Assembly (NCBI GenBank): GCA_016778895.1
Contig: JADHOR010000002.1
Span: 62,001-126,000, forward strand
DNA: 64,000 nt
From: Candidatus Puniceispirillum sp.
Lineage (GTDB): Bacteria > Pseudomonadota > Alphaproteobacteria > Puniceispirillales > Puniceispirillaceae
Direction: 5' to 3'
Shown here in pieces: positions 8,425 through 16,740 of this stretch. The notes under the pieces are model-generated. The model ran no database searches, was not told the origin of the DNA, and was given only the letters and a program-made list of their open reading frames with translations. Both the position numbers and the translations under genes were made by a program. Positions within the stretch are counted from its first letter, which is position 1. Each line of letters begins with the position of its first letter.

Positions 8425-11403
8425 ATGGATGATACTGCTTCGAACATTGGTGATGTAGTGATGGGCGCTGCAATCGATTTTAGCCTTCTATCTGGAGCGA
8501 ATGCGACTTTTATAGCCGAAATGAACAAGGCGTGGCGTGAAAGTCCATCATTGGTTGACCCGCAGTGGGCAGCCTATTTCGAACAGCTTGGCAAAGCTGG
8601 TGATTTTGGTGCTGACGTTGAGGTAGGGCCAAGCTGGGGCCGGCCGCAAAGCCGCGTTGTTGGCGCGGTTGATGCGGAAGCCTCGATCAAGGCCGTGGCA
8701 CAGGCACATGGTACCGGACGCAAAGTCAATGCCGAAGATATGCGCGCCGCTACATTGGACTCGCTGCGTGCGGTGATGCTGATCCGCGCGTACCGTATTC
8801 GTGGCCATCTTTTGGCAAATCTTGATCCGCTGGCGCTTGAGGAAAAGCCGCTCCATCCCGAACTTGATCCGGCAAGCTATGGCTTTGGTGACGATGACTG
8901 GGACCGCCCAATCTTTATTGACTATGTTCTTGGGCTTGAAACTGCAACATTAACTGAAATCCTTGACCGGCTCCGCAGAACCTATTGCGGCACGATTGGC
9001 GTCGAGTTCATGCATATTCAAGATCCGGCGCAAAAAGCGTGGATACAAGAGCGCATCGAGGCCATCGGCAATCAGACCGATTTTACTGTCAAGGGCAAGC
9101 AGGCGATCTATGAGCGCCTTGTTGATGCCGAAGAGTTTGAGCGCTACCTCCATAAAAAATATACCGGCACCAAGCGGTTTGGTATGGATGGTGGCGAGTC
9201 GATTATACCGGCATTGGAGCAGATCCTTAAACGTGGCAGCCAGCTAGGCCTGCGTGAGGCGGTGATTGGTATGGCCCATCGTGGCCGTTTAAATGTGCTG
9301 CATAATGTGTTGCAAAAGCCGTTTCGTGCCATCGTTTCCGAATTTCTTGGTAACCCGGCCAATCCCGAAGATGTCGGCGGATCAGGTGATGTGAAATATC
9401 ACATGGGTGCATCCGCCGATCGTGAATTTGACGAAGTGGAAGTGCATCTGTCGATGGCGCCAAACCCGTCGCATCTGGAAATTGTTGACCCGGTTGTGGT
9501 GGGACGCGTTCGCGCTAAGCAGCAGCAGCGCGGTGATACTGACCGCACCGAAGTCATGGGTATTTTGCTACATGGTGACGCGGCATTTGCCGGACAGGGT
9601 GTTGTTGGTGAAACATTCGCCTTCTCGGCGCTTCGTGGTTATCGCACCGGTGGCACGATCCATATTGTGGTGAATAACCAGATCGGCTTTACCACCAGTC
9701 CGCATTATTCGCGGTCATCGCCTTATCCAACCGATGTTGCCAAAATGGTTATGGCGCCGATTTTCCACGTGAATGGCGATGATCCTGAAGCTGTGGTTCA
9801 CGTTGCGCGGATTGCCACTGAATTCCGTCAGGCTTTTGGTACAGATGTGGTCATTGATATATTCTGCTATCGCCGCTTTGGTCATAATGAAGGTGATGAA
9901 CCGGCCTTTACCCAGCCGCTTATGTACAAGGCGATTGCCGAGCATCCGTCGATACGGCAGGTCTATGCATCGCGTCTGATTGCCGAGGGTGTGTATGACG
10001 AGGCTGGCGCAAATAAGGTAATCGAAGACCGGATTGCGCATCTTGATGATGAGTTTGCAGCGGGAACCAATTACCTGCCGAACAAGGCGGACTGGCTTGA
10101 AGGTAGCTGGTCAGGCATGGTTGCCGCACATGGTGACGAGCGGCGCGGGGATACCGCTGTGGATCTTGACCGGCTGCGGAAAATTGGCGCGATGATGACT
10201 GCCGCACCGGATCACATGACGCTGAATCCAAAGTTATTGCGTATCTTGAAGGCGCGTGCTGACAGTATTTCATTAGGCAAGGGCATTGATTGGGCAACGG
10301 CCGAGCATCTGGCCTTTGGCGCAACCGTACTTGATGGTAATCCGGTGCGCTTATCCGGGCAGGATTCCTGCCGCGGCACATTTAGCCAGCGCCATGCTGT
10401 GTTTGTCGACCAGAAAACCGAAGAGCGCTATACACCGCTGACCCATCTTGATGAGAGTCAGGCAACTTTTGAAGTGATCGACTCGCCCCTTTCCGAGGCA
10501 TCAGTCATGGGATTTGAATATGGGTTCTCGCAGGCCGAGCCTAAGGCGCTGGTCATGTGGGAAGCCCAGTTTGGTGATTTTGCCAACGGTGCGCAGGTTG
10601 TTGTCGACCAGTTTATCTCGTCCGGCGAGGCAAAATGGCTACGCATGAACGGGCTGGTTCTGCTGCTGCCGCATGGCTATGAGGGTCAGGGACCAGAACA
10701 TTCATCAGCGCGCCTTGAGAGGTATCTGCAGCTATGTGCCGAGGATAATATGCAGGTGGTAAACTGCACTACGCCGGCCAATTATTTCCACGTTTTGCGT
10801 CGTCAGGTGCGCCGTAATTTCCGCAAGCCACTTGTTGTGATGACGCCGAAATCATTGTTGCGGCACAAGGCAGCGGTGTCTGACCTTGCCGAAATGGGCC
10901 CGGGCACCAGCTTTCACCGTCTGCTTGATGAAAAAGGGACCAAGGTTAATCATGGCAAGGCACGGCGTATCGTCATTTGCACGGGCAAGGTCTATTATGA
11001 TCTGGCAGCCGCGCGTGACGAAGCGGAAGCATGGGATATTGAAATTCTGCGGCTTGAACAGCTTTACCCCTTCCCGCACAAATCGGTGATGAAGCGTCTG
11101 GCAAAGACCCCGAATGCTGAAGTTATCTGGTGTCAGGAAGAACCAAAAAATATGGGCAGCTGGACATTCATCCGTGACTTTATCGAAGAGGTCATGGAAG
11201 AAATCAATATGGCTCAGCGTCGGCTTTTATATGCGGGTCGTCCGGCGGCCGCGTCGCCTGCGGCGGGTACGCTGGCGCGTCATAACTGTGAGCAAAAAGC
11301 TCTGGTAGATGAAGCGCTTGGCCTGTTGCCAGTCAAGCCGGCAGGCAAAATATCCACCAAAGCGGCAACCAAAACAATAAAGACGGCTTCGGCAACGAAA
11401 TAG
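8425..11403 (+). CDS. sucA: 2-oxoglutarate dehydrogenase E1 component
   Basis: Thiamine-diphosphate-dependent decarboxylase of the 2-oxoglutarate dehydrogenase complex. About 992 residues. The N-terminus has the E2-binding type segment ending VDPQWAAYFEQLG. The thiamine domain shows GMAHRGRLNVL, SMAPNPSHLE, GDAAFAGQG and NNQIGFTT, and the C-terminal transketolase-like half has LPHGYEGQGPEHSSARLER. A Lys/Thr/Ala-rich tail of about 25 residues ends the protein. The start is uncertain: a GTG at 8413 and ATGs at 8425 and 8461 are in frame, and the AGGGA at 8406-8410 is not ideally spaced to any of them. Followed by sucB and lpd. Confidence 0.96.
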   Translation: MDDTASNIGDVVMGAAIDFSLLSGANATFIAEMNKAWRESPSLVDPQWAAYFEQLGKAGDFGADVEVGPSWGRPQSRVVGAVDAEASIKAVAQAHGTGRKVNAEDMRAATLDSLRAVMLIRAYRIRGHLLANLDPLALEEKPLHPELDPASYGFGDDDWDRPIFIDYVLGLETATLTEILDRLRRTYCGTIGVEFMHIQDPAQKAWIQERIEAIGNQTDFTVKGKQAIYERLVDAEEFERYLHKKYTGTKRFGMDGGESIIPALEQILKRGSQLGLREAVIGMAHRGRLNVLHNVLQKPFRAIVSEFLGNPANPEDVGGSGDVKYHMGASADREFDEVEVHLSMAPNPSHLEIVDPVVVGRVRAKQQQRGDTDRTEVMGILLHGDAAFAGQGVVGETFAFSALRGYRTGGTIHIVVNNQIGFTTSPHYSRSSPYPTDVAKMVMAPIFHVNGDDPEAVVHVARIATEFRQAFGTDVVIDIFCYRRFGHNEGDEPAFTQPLMYKAIAEHPSIRQVYASRLIAEGVYDEAGANKVIEDRIAHLDDEFAAGTNYLPNKADWLEGSWSGMVAAHGDERRGDTAVDLDRLRKIGAMMTAAPDHMTLNPKLLRILKARADSISLGKGIDWATAEHLAFGATVLDGNPVRLSGQDSCRGTFSQRHAVFVDQKTEERYTPLTHLDESQATFEVIDSPLSEASVMGFEYGFSQAEPKALVMWEAQFGDFANGAQVVVDQFISSGEAKWLRMNGLVLLLPHGYEGQGPEHSSARLERYLQLCAEDNMQVVNCTTPANYFHVLRRQVRRNFRKPLVVMTPKSLLRHKAAVSDLAEMGPGTSFHRLLDEKGTKVNHGKARRIVICTGKVYYDLAAARDEAEAWDIEILRLEQLYPFPHKSVMKRLAKTPNAEVIWCQEEPKNMGSWTFIRDFIEEVMEEINMAQRRLLYAGRPAAASPAAGTLARHNCEQKALVDEALGLLPVKPAGKISTKAATKTIKTASATK

Positions 11404-11460
11404 ATAACGCCTGATTATTAGGCGCGGTTCAAGACAAGGTACCGTAGGAGGGTGCTTATA

Positions 11461-12714
11461 ATGTCAGTTGATATTCATGTTCCAACACTTGGCGAGTCTG
11501 TGAGCGATGCAACGGTCGCGCGCTGGATTAAAAAGGCTGGCGATGCTGTCGCCGCGGATGAACCGATCGTTGAGCTTGAAACCGACAAGGTGACGTTGGA
11601 AGTGCCGTCACCAGTTGTGGGTAAACTTGCTGAGATTGTTGCGCCGGAAGGTGAAGCGGTTGAGGTTGGGGCGCTTTTGGGGCGGGTTGAAGAAGGCGCC
11701 GCCGGCGCAAAACCAGCGCCCAATGCAGCAAAAGAAACTGCCACTGTAAAAGTAGCTGCGCCTGTTGCACCGGCCGCACCTGTCGCACCGGCAGTCGCGC
11801 GTGACACATCCGATCTGTCACCAGCGGTTCGCCGTCTGGTTGAGGAACATAATCTAAATCCGACAACTATCCCGGCAACGGGTGTTGGTGGCCGTTTAAC
11901 CAAGGCCGATGTTCTGGCCGCAATTAGCCGGCCGCAAACAGCGCCAAGCGCGATGCCCAACGCAACCGCCGTTGCGCCAGTCGCACCGCGTGTTCCACCG
12001 CGCGCCGTTGATGCAGCGCGCGAAGAACGTGTGCGCATGTCAAAATTACGCCAGGTGATTGCGTCACGGCTAAAGTCGGCGCAAAATACTGCGGCGATGC
12101 TGACCACCTTTAATGAGGTGGATATGTCGGCGCTGATGAAATTGCGCGCTGATTATAAAGATGCTTTTGAAGTGACGCATGAGGTCCGGCTTGGGTTCAT
12201 GGGTGTATTTGTTCAGGCGGTTATTCAGGCGCTTCGTGAATTTCCGGCGGTAAATGCCGAAATTGACGGCACGGATATCGTCTATAAGAACTATTATAAT
12301 ATCGGCGTTGCGGTCGGCACGCCGCAGGGGCTTGTTGTTCCGGTAATCAAGGATGCTGGCGCGATGAGTTTGGTCGAGACTGAACGCGCCATTTCAGATT
12401 TTGGCCTGCGCGCCCGTGATGGCAAGATTGCGCCCGATGAAATGGCTGGCGGTACCTTTACCATCTCCAATGGCGGGGTTTATGGCTCGATGATGTCGAC
12501 GCCAATTCTGAACCCTCCGCAAAGTGGCATTTTAGGCATGCATAAAATCGAAAAACGCGCCGTTGTCATTGATGATCAGATTGTGATTCGTCCGATGATG
12601 TATTTGGCGTTATCATACGATCACAGGATTATTGATGGCCGTGAGGCGGTATCGTTTCTTGCAAGGGTTAAGGCAATGGTCGAGGATCCCCGCCGCTTGC
12701 TGGTTGGCGTCTAA
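11461..12714 (+). CDS. sucB: 2-oxoglutarate dehydrogenase E2 (dihydrolipoyl succinyltransferase)
   Basis: Core of the 2-oxoglutarate dehydrogenase complex, moving succinyl groups from lipoyl-lysine to CoA. In 417 residues: a single lipoyl domain with the acceptor Lys43 in ETDKVTLEV, an Ala/Pro-rich linker (about 80-115), and a peripheral subunit-binding domain ([29 protein letters not shown]). A second Ala/Pro linker leads to the catalytic domain ending with [11 protein letters not shown], which holds the active His and Asp. The ATG at 11461 sits eight bases after a GGAGGG. An in-frame GTG three codons earlier lies inside that ribosome site and is rejected. Confidence 0.97.
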   Translation: MSVDIHVPTLGESVSDATVARWIKKAGDAVAADEPIVELETDKVTLEVPSPVVGKLAEIVAPEGEAVEVGALLGRVEEGAAGAKPAPNAAKETATVKVAAPVAPAAPVAPAVARDTSDLSPAVRRLVEEHNLNPTTIPATGVGGRLTKADVLAAISRPQTAPSAMPNATAVAPVAPRVPPRAVDAAREERVRMSKLRQVIASRLKSAQNTAAMLTTFNEVDMSALMKLRADYKDAFEVTHEVRLGFMGVFVQAVIQALREFPAVNAEIDGTDIVYKNYYNIGVAVGTPQGLVVPVIKDAGAMSLVETERAISDFGLRARDGKIAPDEMAGGTFTISNGGVYGSMMSTPILNPPQSGILGMHKIEKRAVVIDDQIVIRPMMYLALSYDHRIIDGREAVSFLARVKAMVEDPRRLLVGV

Positions 12715-12808
12715 TTAGGGCCAGTCTAACTAGGGGTTTTTAATTTGGCGGCGTCAAACCGCCGAGAGACCCCATTCGGGGAATATCGCAAATAAGAAGG
12801 AACCAAAG

Positions 12809-14218
12809 ATGCAGGAAAACCGCTTTGATCTCATCGTCATTGGTGCTGGCCCGGGCGGCTATGTTGGCGCGATTCGTGCGGCGCAGCTTGGGATGAAAGT
12901 TGCGTGTATTGAAAAGCGGCCGACGCTTGGCGGTACTTGTCTTAATGTTGGCTGTATCCCGTCAAAGGCGTTGTTAAACGCGTCCGAGCATTTTGCCAGT
13001 GCGGGCTCTGGCTCGCTTGGCAAGATCGGTGTAACGCTCGGCTCTGTGTCGCTTGATCTGCAACAGATGATGAAGTCGAAAAGTGATATTGTTGAAACAT
13101 TGACTGGCGGCATTGATTTTCTGTTTAAGAAAAATAAGATCACCAGGCTTGAGGGCAGTGCGACCATTACCGGTGCGGGCAGTGTTACGATCAGCGAGGG
13201 TAAGGATAAGGGCGATTACAAGGCGGCCAAAATCCTGATTGCCACCGGCAGCCATCCTTCCAGTCTTCCGGGCGTTACCATTGACGAGAAACGCATCGTC
13301 AGTTCAACCGGCGCTCTTGGACTTGAAGCAGTGCCAGACAAACTGGTGGTGATCGGTGCTGGTTATATCGGGCTTGAGCTTGGCACGGTCTGGGCGCGAC
13401 TGGGCGCCGAGGTCGAGGTGGTTGAATATCTACCGCGTATCCTGCCCGGCATGGATAGTGAAATTGCCACGAAATTTATCTCAATTGCGAAAAAGCAGGG
13501 GTTGAAATTCCGCCTTAGCACAGCGGTGAAATCAATTTCGGCTGATAAAAATGGCGTCAGCCTGACCGTGACGCCGGCTGATGGTGGTGACGAAACGACG
13601 ATCGACGCAGACATTGCGCTGGTTTCGGTTGGCCGTCATCCGGCGACTGACGGTCTTGGGCTTGAAAAAATCGGTGTCACGATTACGCCGCGTGGTCGCA
13701 TTGCTGTTGATGCGCGTTTTGAGACCAGTATCGAGGATATCTATGCGATCGGCGATGTGATTGACGGGCCGATGCTAGCGCATAAGGCCGAGGAAGATGC
13801 GGTGGCTGCAGTTGAGATGATGGCTGGCAAGTCCGGTCATGTCGATTATGATCTGGTGCCGGGGATTGTCTATACAGCGCCAGAAATCGCCACGCTTGGC
13901 AAATCTGAAGAGGCGTTAAGCGACGTTGGTATCGACTATGCCAAGGGCGTATTTCCATTTTCGGCCAATAGTCGGGCGCGCGCACAAGGCCATACTGATG
14001 GGTTTGTCAAAATTCTCGCCTGCGCCAAAACCGATAAGGTTCTAGGTGTCCATATCATCGGCCATGAAGCGGGAACTCTCATTCATGAATGCGCCACGGC
14101 AATGGCCTTTGGGGCATCATCTGAAGATATTGCCCGCACCTGTCACGGCCATCCGACCCTGAATGAGGCGGTAAAAGAGGCCGCGCTTGCAGTTGATGGG
14201 CGCGCTATCCATATCTAG
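12809..14218 (+). CDS. lpdA: dihydrolipoyl dehydrogenase (E3)
   Basis: FAD enzyme that reoxidises dihydrolipoamide with NAD+. The 469-residue protein has the FAD loop VIGAGPGGYVGAIRAAQLG, the redox-active disulfide in GGTCLNVGCIPSKALLN (Cys44 and Cys49), and the NAD-binding GAGYIGLELGTVWARLG. A C-terminal HGHPTLNEAVKEAAL contains the catalytic His-Glu pair. AAGAAGGAA precedes the ATG. Third gene after sucA and sucB, so it most likely serves that complex. A small hairpin (12748-12764) lies in the 94-base gap after sucB but has no T-run. Confidence 0.97.
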   Translation: MQENRFDLIVIGAGPGGYVGAIRAAQLGMKVACIEKRPTLGGTCLNVGCIPSKALLNASEHFASAGSGSLGKIGVTLGSVSLDLQQMMKSKSDIVETLTGGIDFLFKKNKITRLEGSATITGAGSVTISEGKDKGDYKAAKILIATGSHPSSLPGVTIDEKRIVSSTGALGLEAVPDKLVVIGAGYIGLELGTVWARLGAEVEVVEYLPRILPGMDSEIATKFISIAKKQGLKFRLSTAVKSISADKNGVSLTVTPADGGDETTIDADIALVSVGRHPATDGLGLEKIGVTITPRGRIAVDARFETSIEDIYAIGDVIDGPMLAHKAEEDAVAAVEMMAGKSGHVDYDLVPGIVYTAPEIATLGKSEEALSDVGIDYAKGVFPFSANSRARAQGHTDGFVKILACAKTDKVLGVHIIGHEAGTLIHECATAMAFGASSEDIARTCHGHPTLNEAVKEAALAVDGRAIHI

Positions 14219-14268
14219 TCATCCGGCAAAATTGAAATTCTAATAAATGATGACGATTGCGTTGCTGG

Positions 14269-15165
14269 CTAACGGCGCGCGCGTGGATGGGTATCGCGGT
14301 GAATCTGTATTAGGTGCGTCTCGTCAACATGAGTGTAGCGCTGGGTTGTCGAAAGGCTGGCATGGCCGAGCAATTCTTGAATTGCCCTAAGATCACCGCC
14401 ATTGCCGAGAAGGTGTGTGGCAAAGGCATGGCGCAAACTATGCGGGGTGACGTGACTGGGAAGGTCAAGCTTGACACGCAGCTCCTCAAGCAAACGCTGC
14501 ACAGCACGTGGGCCAAGTGGCTTGTTGCGGCTGCTAACAAATAATGGTGCTGTCGGCCCACCATCAAACGGACACTCTGCCAGATATTCATCAACTGCTT
14601 CGGCTGCCGCCTTTAAAACTGGTACATCGCGTATCTTGTCGCCTTTGCCAGTAATGTTAAGCCAGTCGCCAAGTGGGGCATCCTTGCGGCACAGGCCAAG
14701 CGCTTCGGAAATACGCAATCCAGCGCCATACAGCAGCATCAAGACGGCAAAGTCGCGTTTTTTGACCCAATCATCGCCGCGCCGCGAAAAAATTGCGTTC
14801 AGCAACGCCTGGGCGTCATCTGGCGACATTGATTTTGGCAAGGCGCGCGGTGGTTGCGGGGCGCGAAGCCAGCTAAGATCGGGAACATCAAGCAACTGGT
14901 TGCGTCCGCAAAACCGGTAAAAACTGCGCACTGATGATACGCGCCTGGCGATCGTGGTGCGGGCCAGCTGACGCGATGCCATGGCCGCAAGCCAGCCGCG
15001 AAATAGCTGACGTGATAGTGGCGTATCGGCTGCCTTCACCGTTGCCGAGAGATAGATGGAAAAATCGTCAAGATCACGTTCATAGGCATCAAGCGTGTTT
15101 GCGCCATAGCGTTTTTCACTGGCAAGCCAGCGCAACCAGGCCGCCCGATGTGCCCCTGCGATCAT
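14269..15165 (-). CDS. xerC: tyrosine recombinase XerC
   Basis: Site-specific recombinase that, with XerD, resolves chromosome dimers at dif during division. The 298-residue protein has an N-terminal SAM-like DNA-binding domain (residues 5-90). The catalytic domain carries the set GAGLRISEALGL (Arg), GKGDKIRDVPV (Lys), HSLRHAFATHLL (His and Arg), GHASLSTTQ (His) and RYTHV (nucleophile Tyr). It follows the DUF484 gene with one base between stop and start (TGACATG), so translation is probably coupled. It is not an integrase of a mobile element: no attachment sites or phage genes are near. Confidence 0.93.
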   Translation of the reverse strand: MIAGAHRAAWLRWLASEKRYGANTLDAYERDLDDFSIYLSATVKAADTPLSRQLFRGWLAAMASRQLARTTIARRVSSVRSFYRFCGRNQLLDVPDLSWLRAPQPPRALPKSMSPDDAQALLNAIFSRRGDDWVKKRDFAVLMLLYGAGLRISEALGLCRKDAPLGDWLNITGKGDKIRDVPVLKAAAEAVDEYLAECPFDGGPTAPLFVSSRNKPLGPRAVQRLLEELRVKLDLPSHVTPHSLRHAFATHLLGNGGDLRAIQELLGHASLSTTQRYTHVDETHLIQIHRDTHPRARR

Positions 15166-15166
15166 G

Positions 15167-15892
15167 TCAATTCTCTACCTGCATTTCCAGTCGCGCAGCC
15201 AAGGTTACACCGACCATTTCGGCCAACAAAACTAAAAGGTCACTGCCAAGGTCGGGGTGAAAACTATTGGCAGTTTTGCCGCCAAGCAATAACAGGCATT
15301 GCGATACTGGATCTGGCAGCCGGTCGGGCAATCTTATAATCGCCAGACTTTGTGCTGGCTTTATCAGGAGGGCTTGTGCAGCCTCATTTGGCAAACCCAA
15401 AAACAGGCCGCAGCCTTGGGTAGCGGCATTTATCCGGTCCGCTGAATGCACCGCCAATCCCGTATTTAGACCAGCTGAAATCGCAGCTTCAGTCTCGCTG
15501 ATCAGCTGGCATTGGCTAAGGTCAAAAATCACCGGAAATTCGGTTAAGATCACCTGACACATTCCGGCCAGATCCGTGCTGGCAAGAAGCCCTAATGTGG
15601 CATGATGCAATCGTGTCCAATTCAGCATATTTTCGGCGGCAACATGCATTAGTGACTGATGTGTCTGGCTAATTTTGCGGGCATCTTGGCGCGCCTTTGC
15701 GGCCAGCGCCGGTATCAGGTCAACCACCTTATTATCCATGTGATCGCCGGCATTTTTGCCAGCCGCAGTCAGGCAGGCGGCGAGAAACTCCGGTTCGGTT
15801 GCCAGCAGGTTTGACAAAGTATCGGGGTTGGCCGCCAGAAAAATGGCAACATCTTTGGCGGTGATGGGTTTATCCGGTTTATCTGCTGCCAT
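15167..15892 (-). CDS. DUF484 family protein
   Basis: A 241-residue protein of the DUF484 family, related in fold to GAF domains and regularly found just upstream of xerC. The N-terminus has the family motif DVAIFLAANPDTLSNL. A helical stretch rich in charged residues follows (about 55-90), then a GAF-like region ending VLLAEMVGVTLAARLEMQVE. No enzymatic residues are evident. Its function is unknown; tight coupling to xerC suggests a role connected with recombination or division. Confidence 0.85.
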   Translation of the reverse strand: MAADKPDKPITAKDVAIFLAANPDTLSNLLATEPEFLAACLTAAGKNAGDHMDNKVVDLIPALAAKARQDARKISQTHQSLMHVAAENMLNWTRLHHATLGLLASTDLAGMCQVILTEFPVIFDLSQCQLISETEAAISAGLNTGLAVHSADRINAATQGCGLFLGLPNEAAQALLIKPAQSLAIIRLPDRLPDPVSQCLLLLGGKTANSFHPDLGSDLLVLLAEMVGVTLAARLEMQVEN

Positions 15893-15919
15893 AACGCTGC
15901 CTTTGTCTGTCAGAATAAC

Positions 15920-16573
15920 CTAGAGAATTGACTGACCGGTATCTTTCCAGTCTTTCAAAAAAGCATCCAAACCGCTGTTGGTCAGTGGGTGTTTGTAAAG
16001 TGCGGTTAAAATCTTTGGCGGCAAGGTTACGACGTCAGCCCCCATCAGGGCGGCATCGACAACATGCTGGGTACTGCGCACCGATGCTACCAGTACTTTA
16101 GTTTGATAGTCATAATTTGCGTAAATGCTGCAAATCTCTTCGATCAGCCCCATACCGTCACGGCCAATATCGTCAAGCCGGCCAACAAAGGGCGAAATGA
16201 ATTTTGCGCCAGCCTTGGCCGCTAACAAGGCCTGACCCGCGGTAAAGCATAAGGTGACATTCACATCAGTGCCAGCATCACTTAGCGCGCGGCAGGTCAT
16301 CAACCCATCACGGTTAAGCGGCACTTTGACCGTTACATTTGGCGCAATTGCAGCTAGCTTGCGCCCTTCGGCAAGCATTGTTTGAAAATCGGTTGCGGCC
16401 ACTTCGGCACTAACCGGCCCATCAACAAGGCGGCAAATCTCGGCAATTGTATCAAGGATGTTGCGTCCGGACTTAGCGATCAATGACGGGTTTGTTGTGA
16501 CGCCGTCAACAAACCCAGTATCGTAAAGCGCGGTTATCTCGCCAATGTCGGCACTATCAAGAAAAATTTTCAT
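15920..16573 (-). CDS. fsa: fructose-6-phosphate aldolase / TalC-type transaldolase
   Basis: Small class I aldolase of the transaldolase family. The 217-residue protein starts [10 protein letters not shown] and contains [13 protein letters not shown]. The Schiff-base lysine is Lys83 in NVTVKVPLN, and [17 protein letters not shown] and [10 protein letters not shown] follow. The length and motifs match the short TalC/FSA group, whose members act either as transaldolase or as fructose-6-phosphate aldolase; the sequence alone does not separate these. AGGATCAATAAC precedes the ATG. Divergent from priA. Confidence 0.9.
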   Translation of the reverse strand: MKIFLDSADIGEITALYDTGFVDGVTTNPSLIAKSGRNILDTIAEICRLVDGPVSAEVAATDFQTMLAEGRKLAAIAPNVTVKVPLNRDGLMTCRALSDAGTDVNVTLCFTAGQALLAAKAGAKFISPFVGRLDDIGRDGMGLIEEICSIYANYDYQTKVLVASVRSTQHVVDAALMGADVVTLPPKILTALYKHPLTNSGLDAFLKDWKDTGQSIL

Positions 16574-16740
16574 GTTATTGATCCTGTTTTAACTGGATTG
16601 ATGCTTGCGCTTTTCTGGCCTGCCCCGCAAGTTTACTTGAAGCAACTTCGCAAATCCACAATCTTAAAAATGATGTGTGATCCGCCTGGTTGTGATGGCG
16701 GATAAATTCCATAGGATCCTATGCTTTTTAAAGATTTATC

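Noticed and set aside
11475-12107. 210-codon open frame on the minus strand inside sucB
   Set aside because: Runs antisense to the conserved lipoyl and linker regions of sucB; its Ala/Thr/Ser-rich product mirrors the Ala/Pro linker and matches no family.
12748-12764. Hairpin between sucB and lpdA as a terminator
   Set aside because: A five-bp stem without T-run inside an expected operon; at most a processing or attenuation site.
14269-15165. Tyrosine recombinase as a sign of an integrated element
   Set aside because: The sequence and the coupling to DUF484 match chromosomal XerC, and no attachment repeats, tRNA or phage genes are near.
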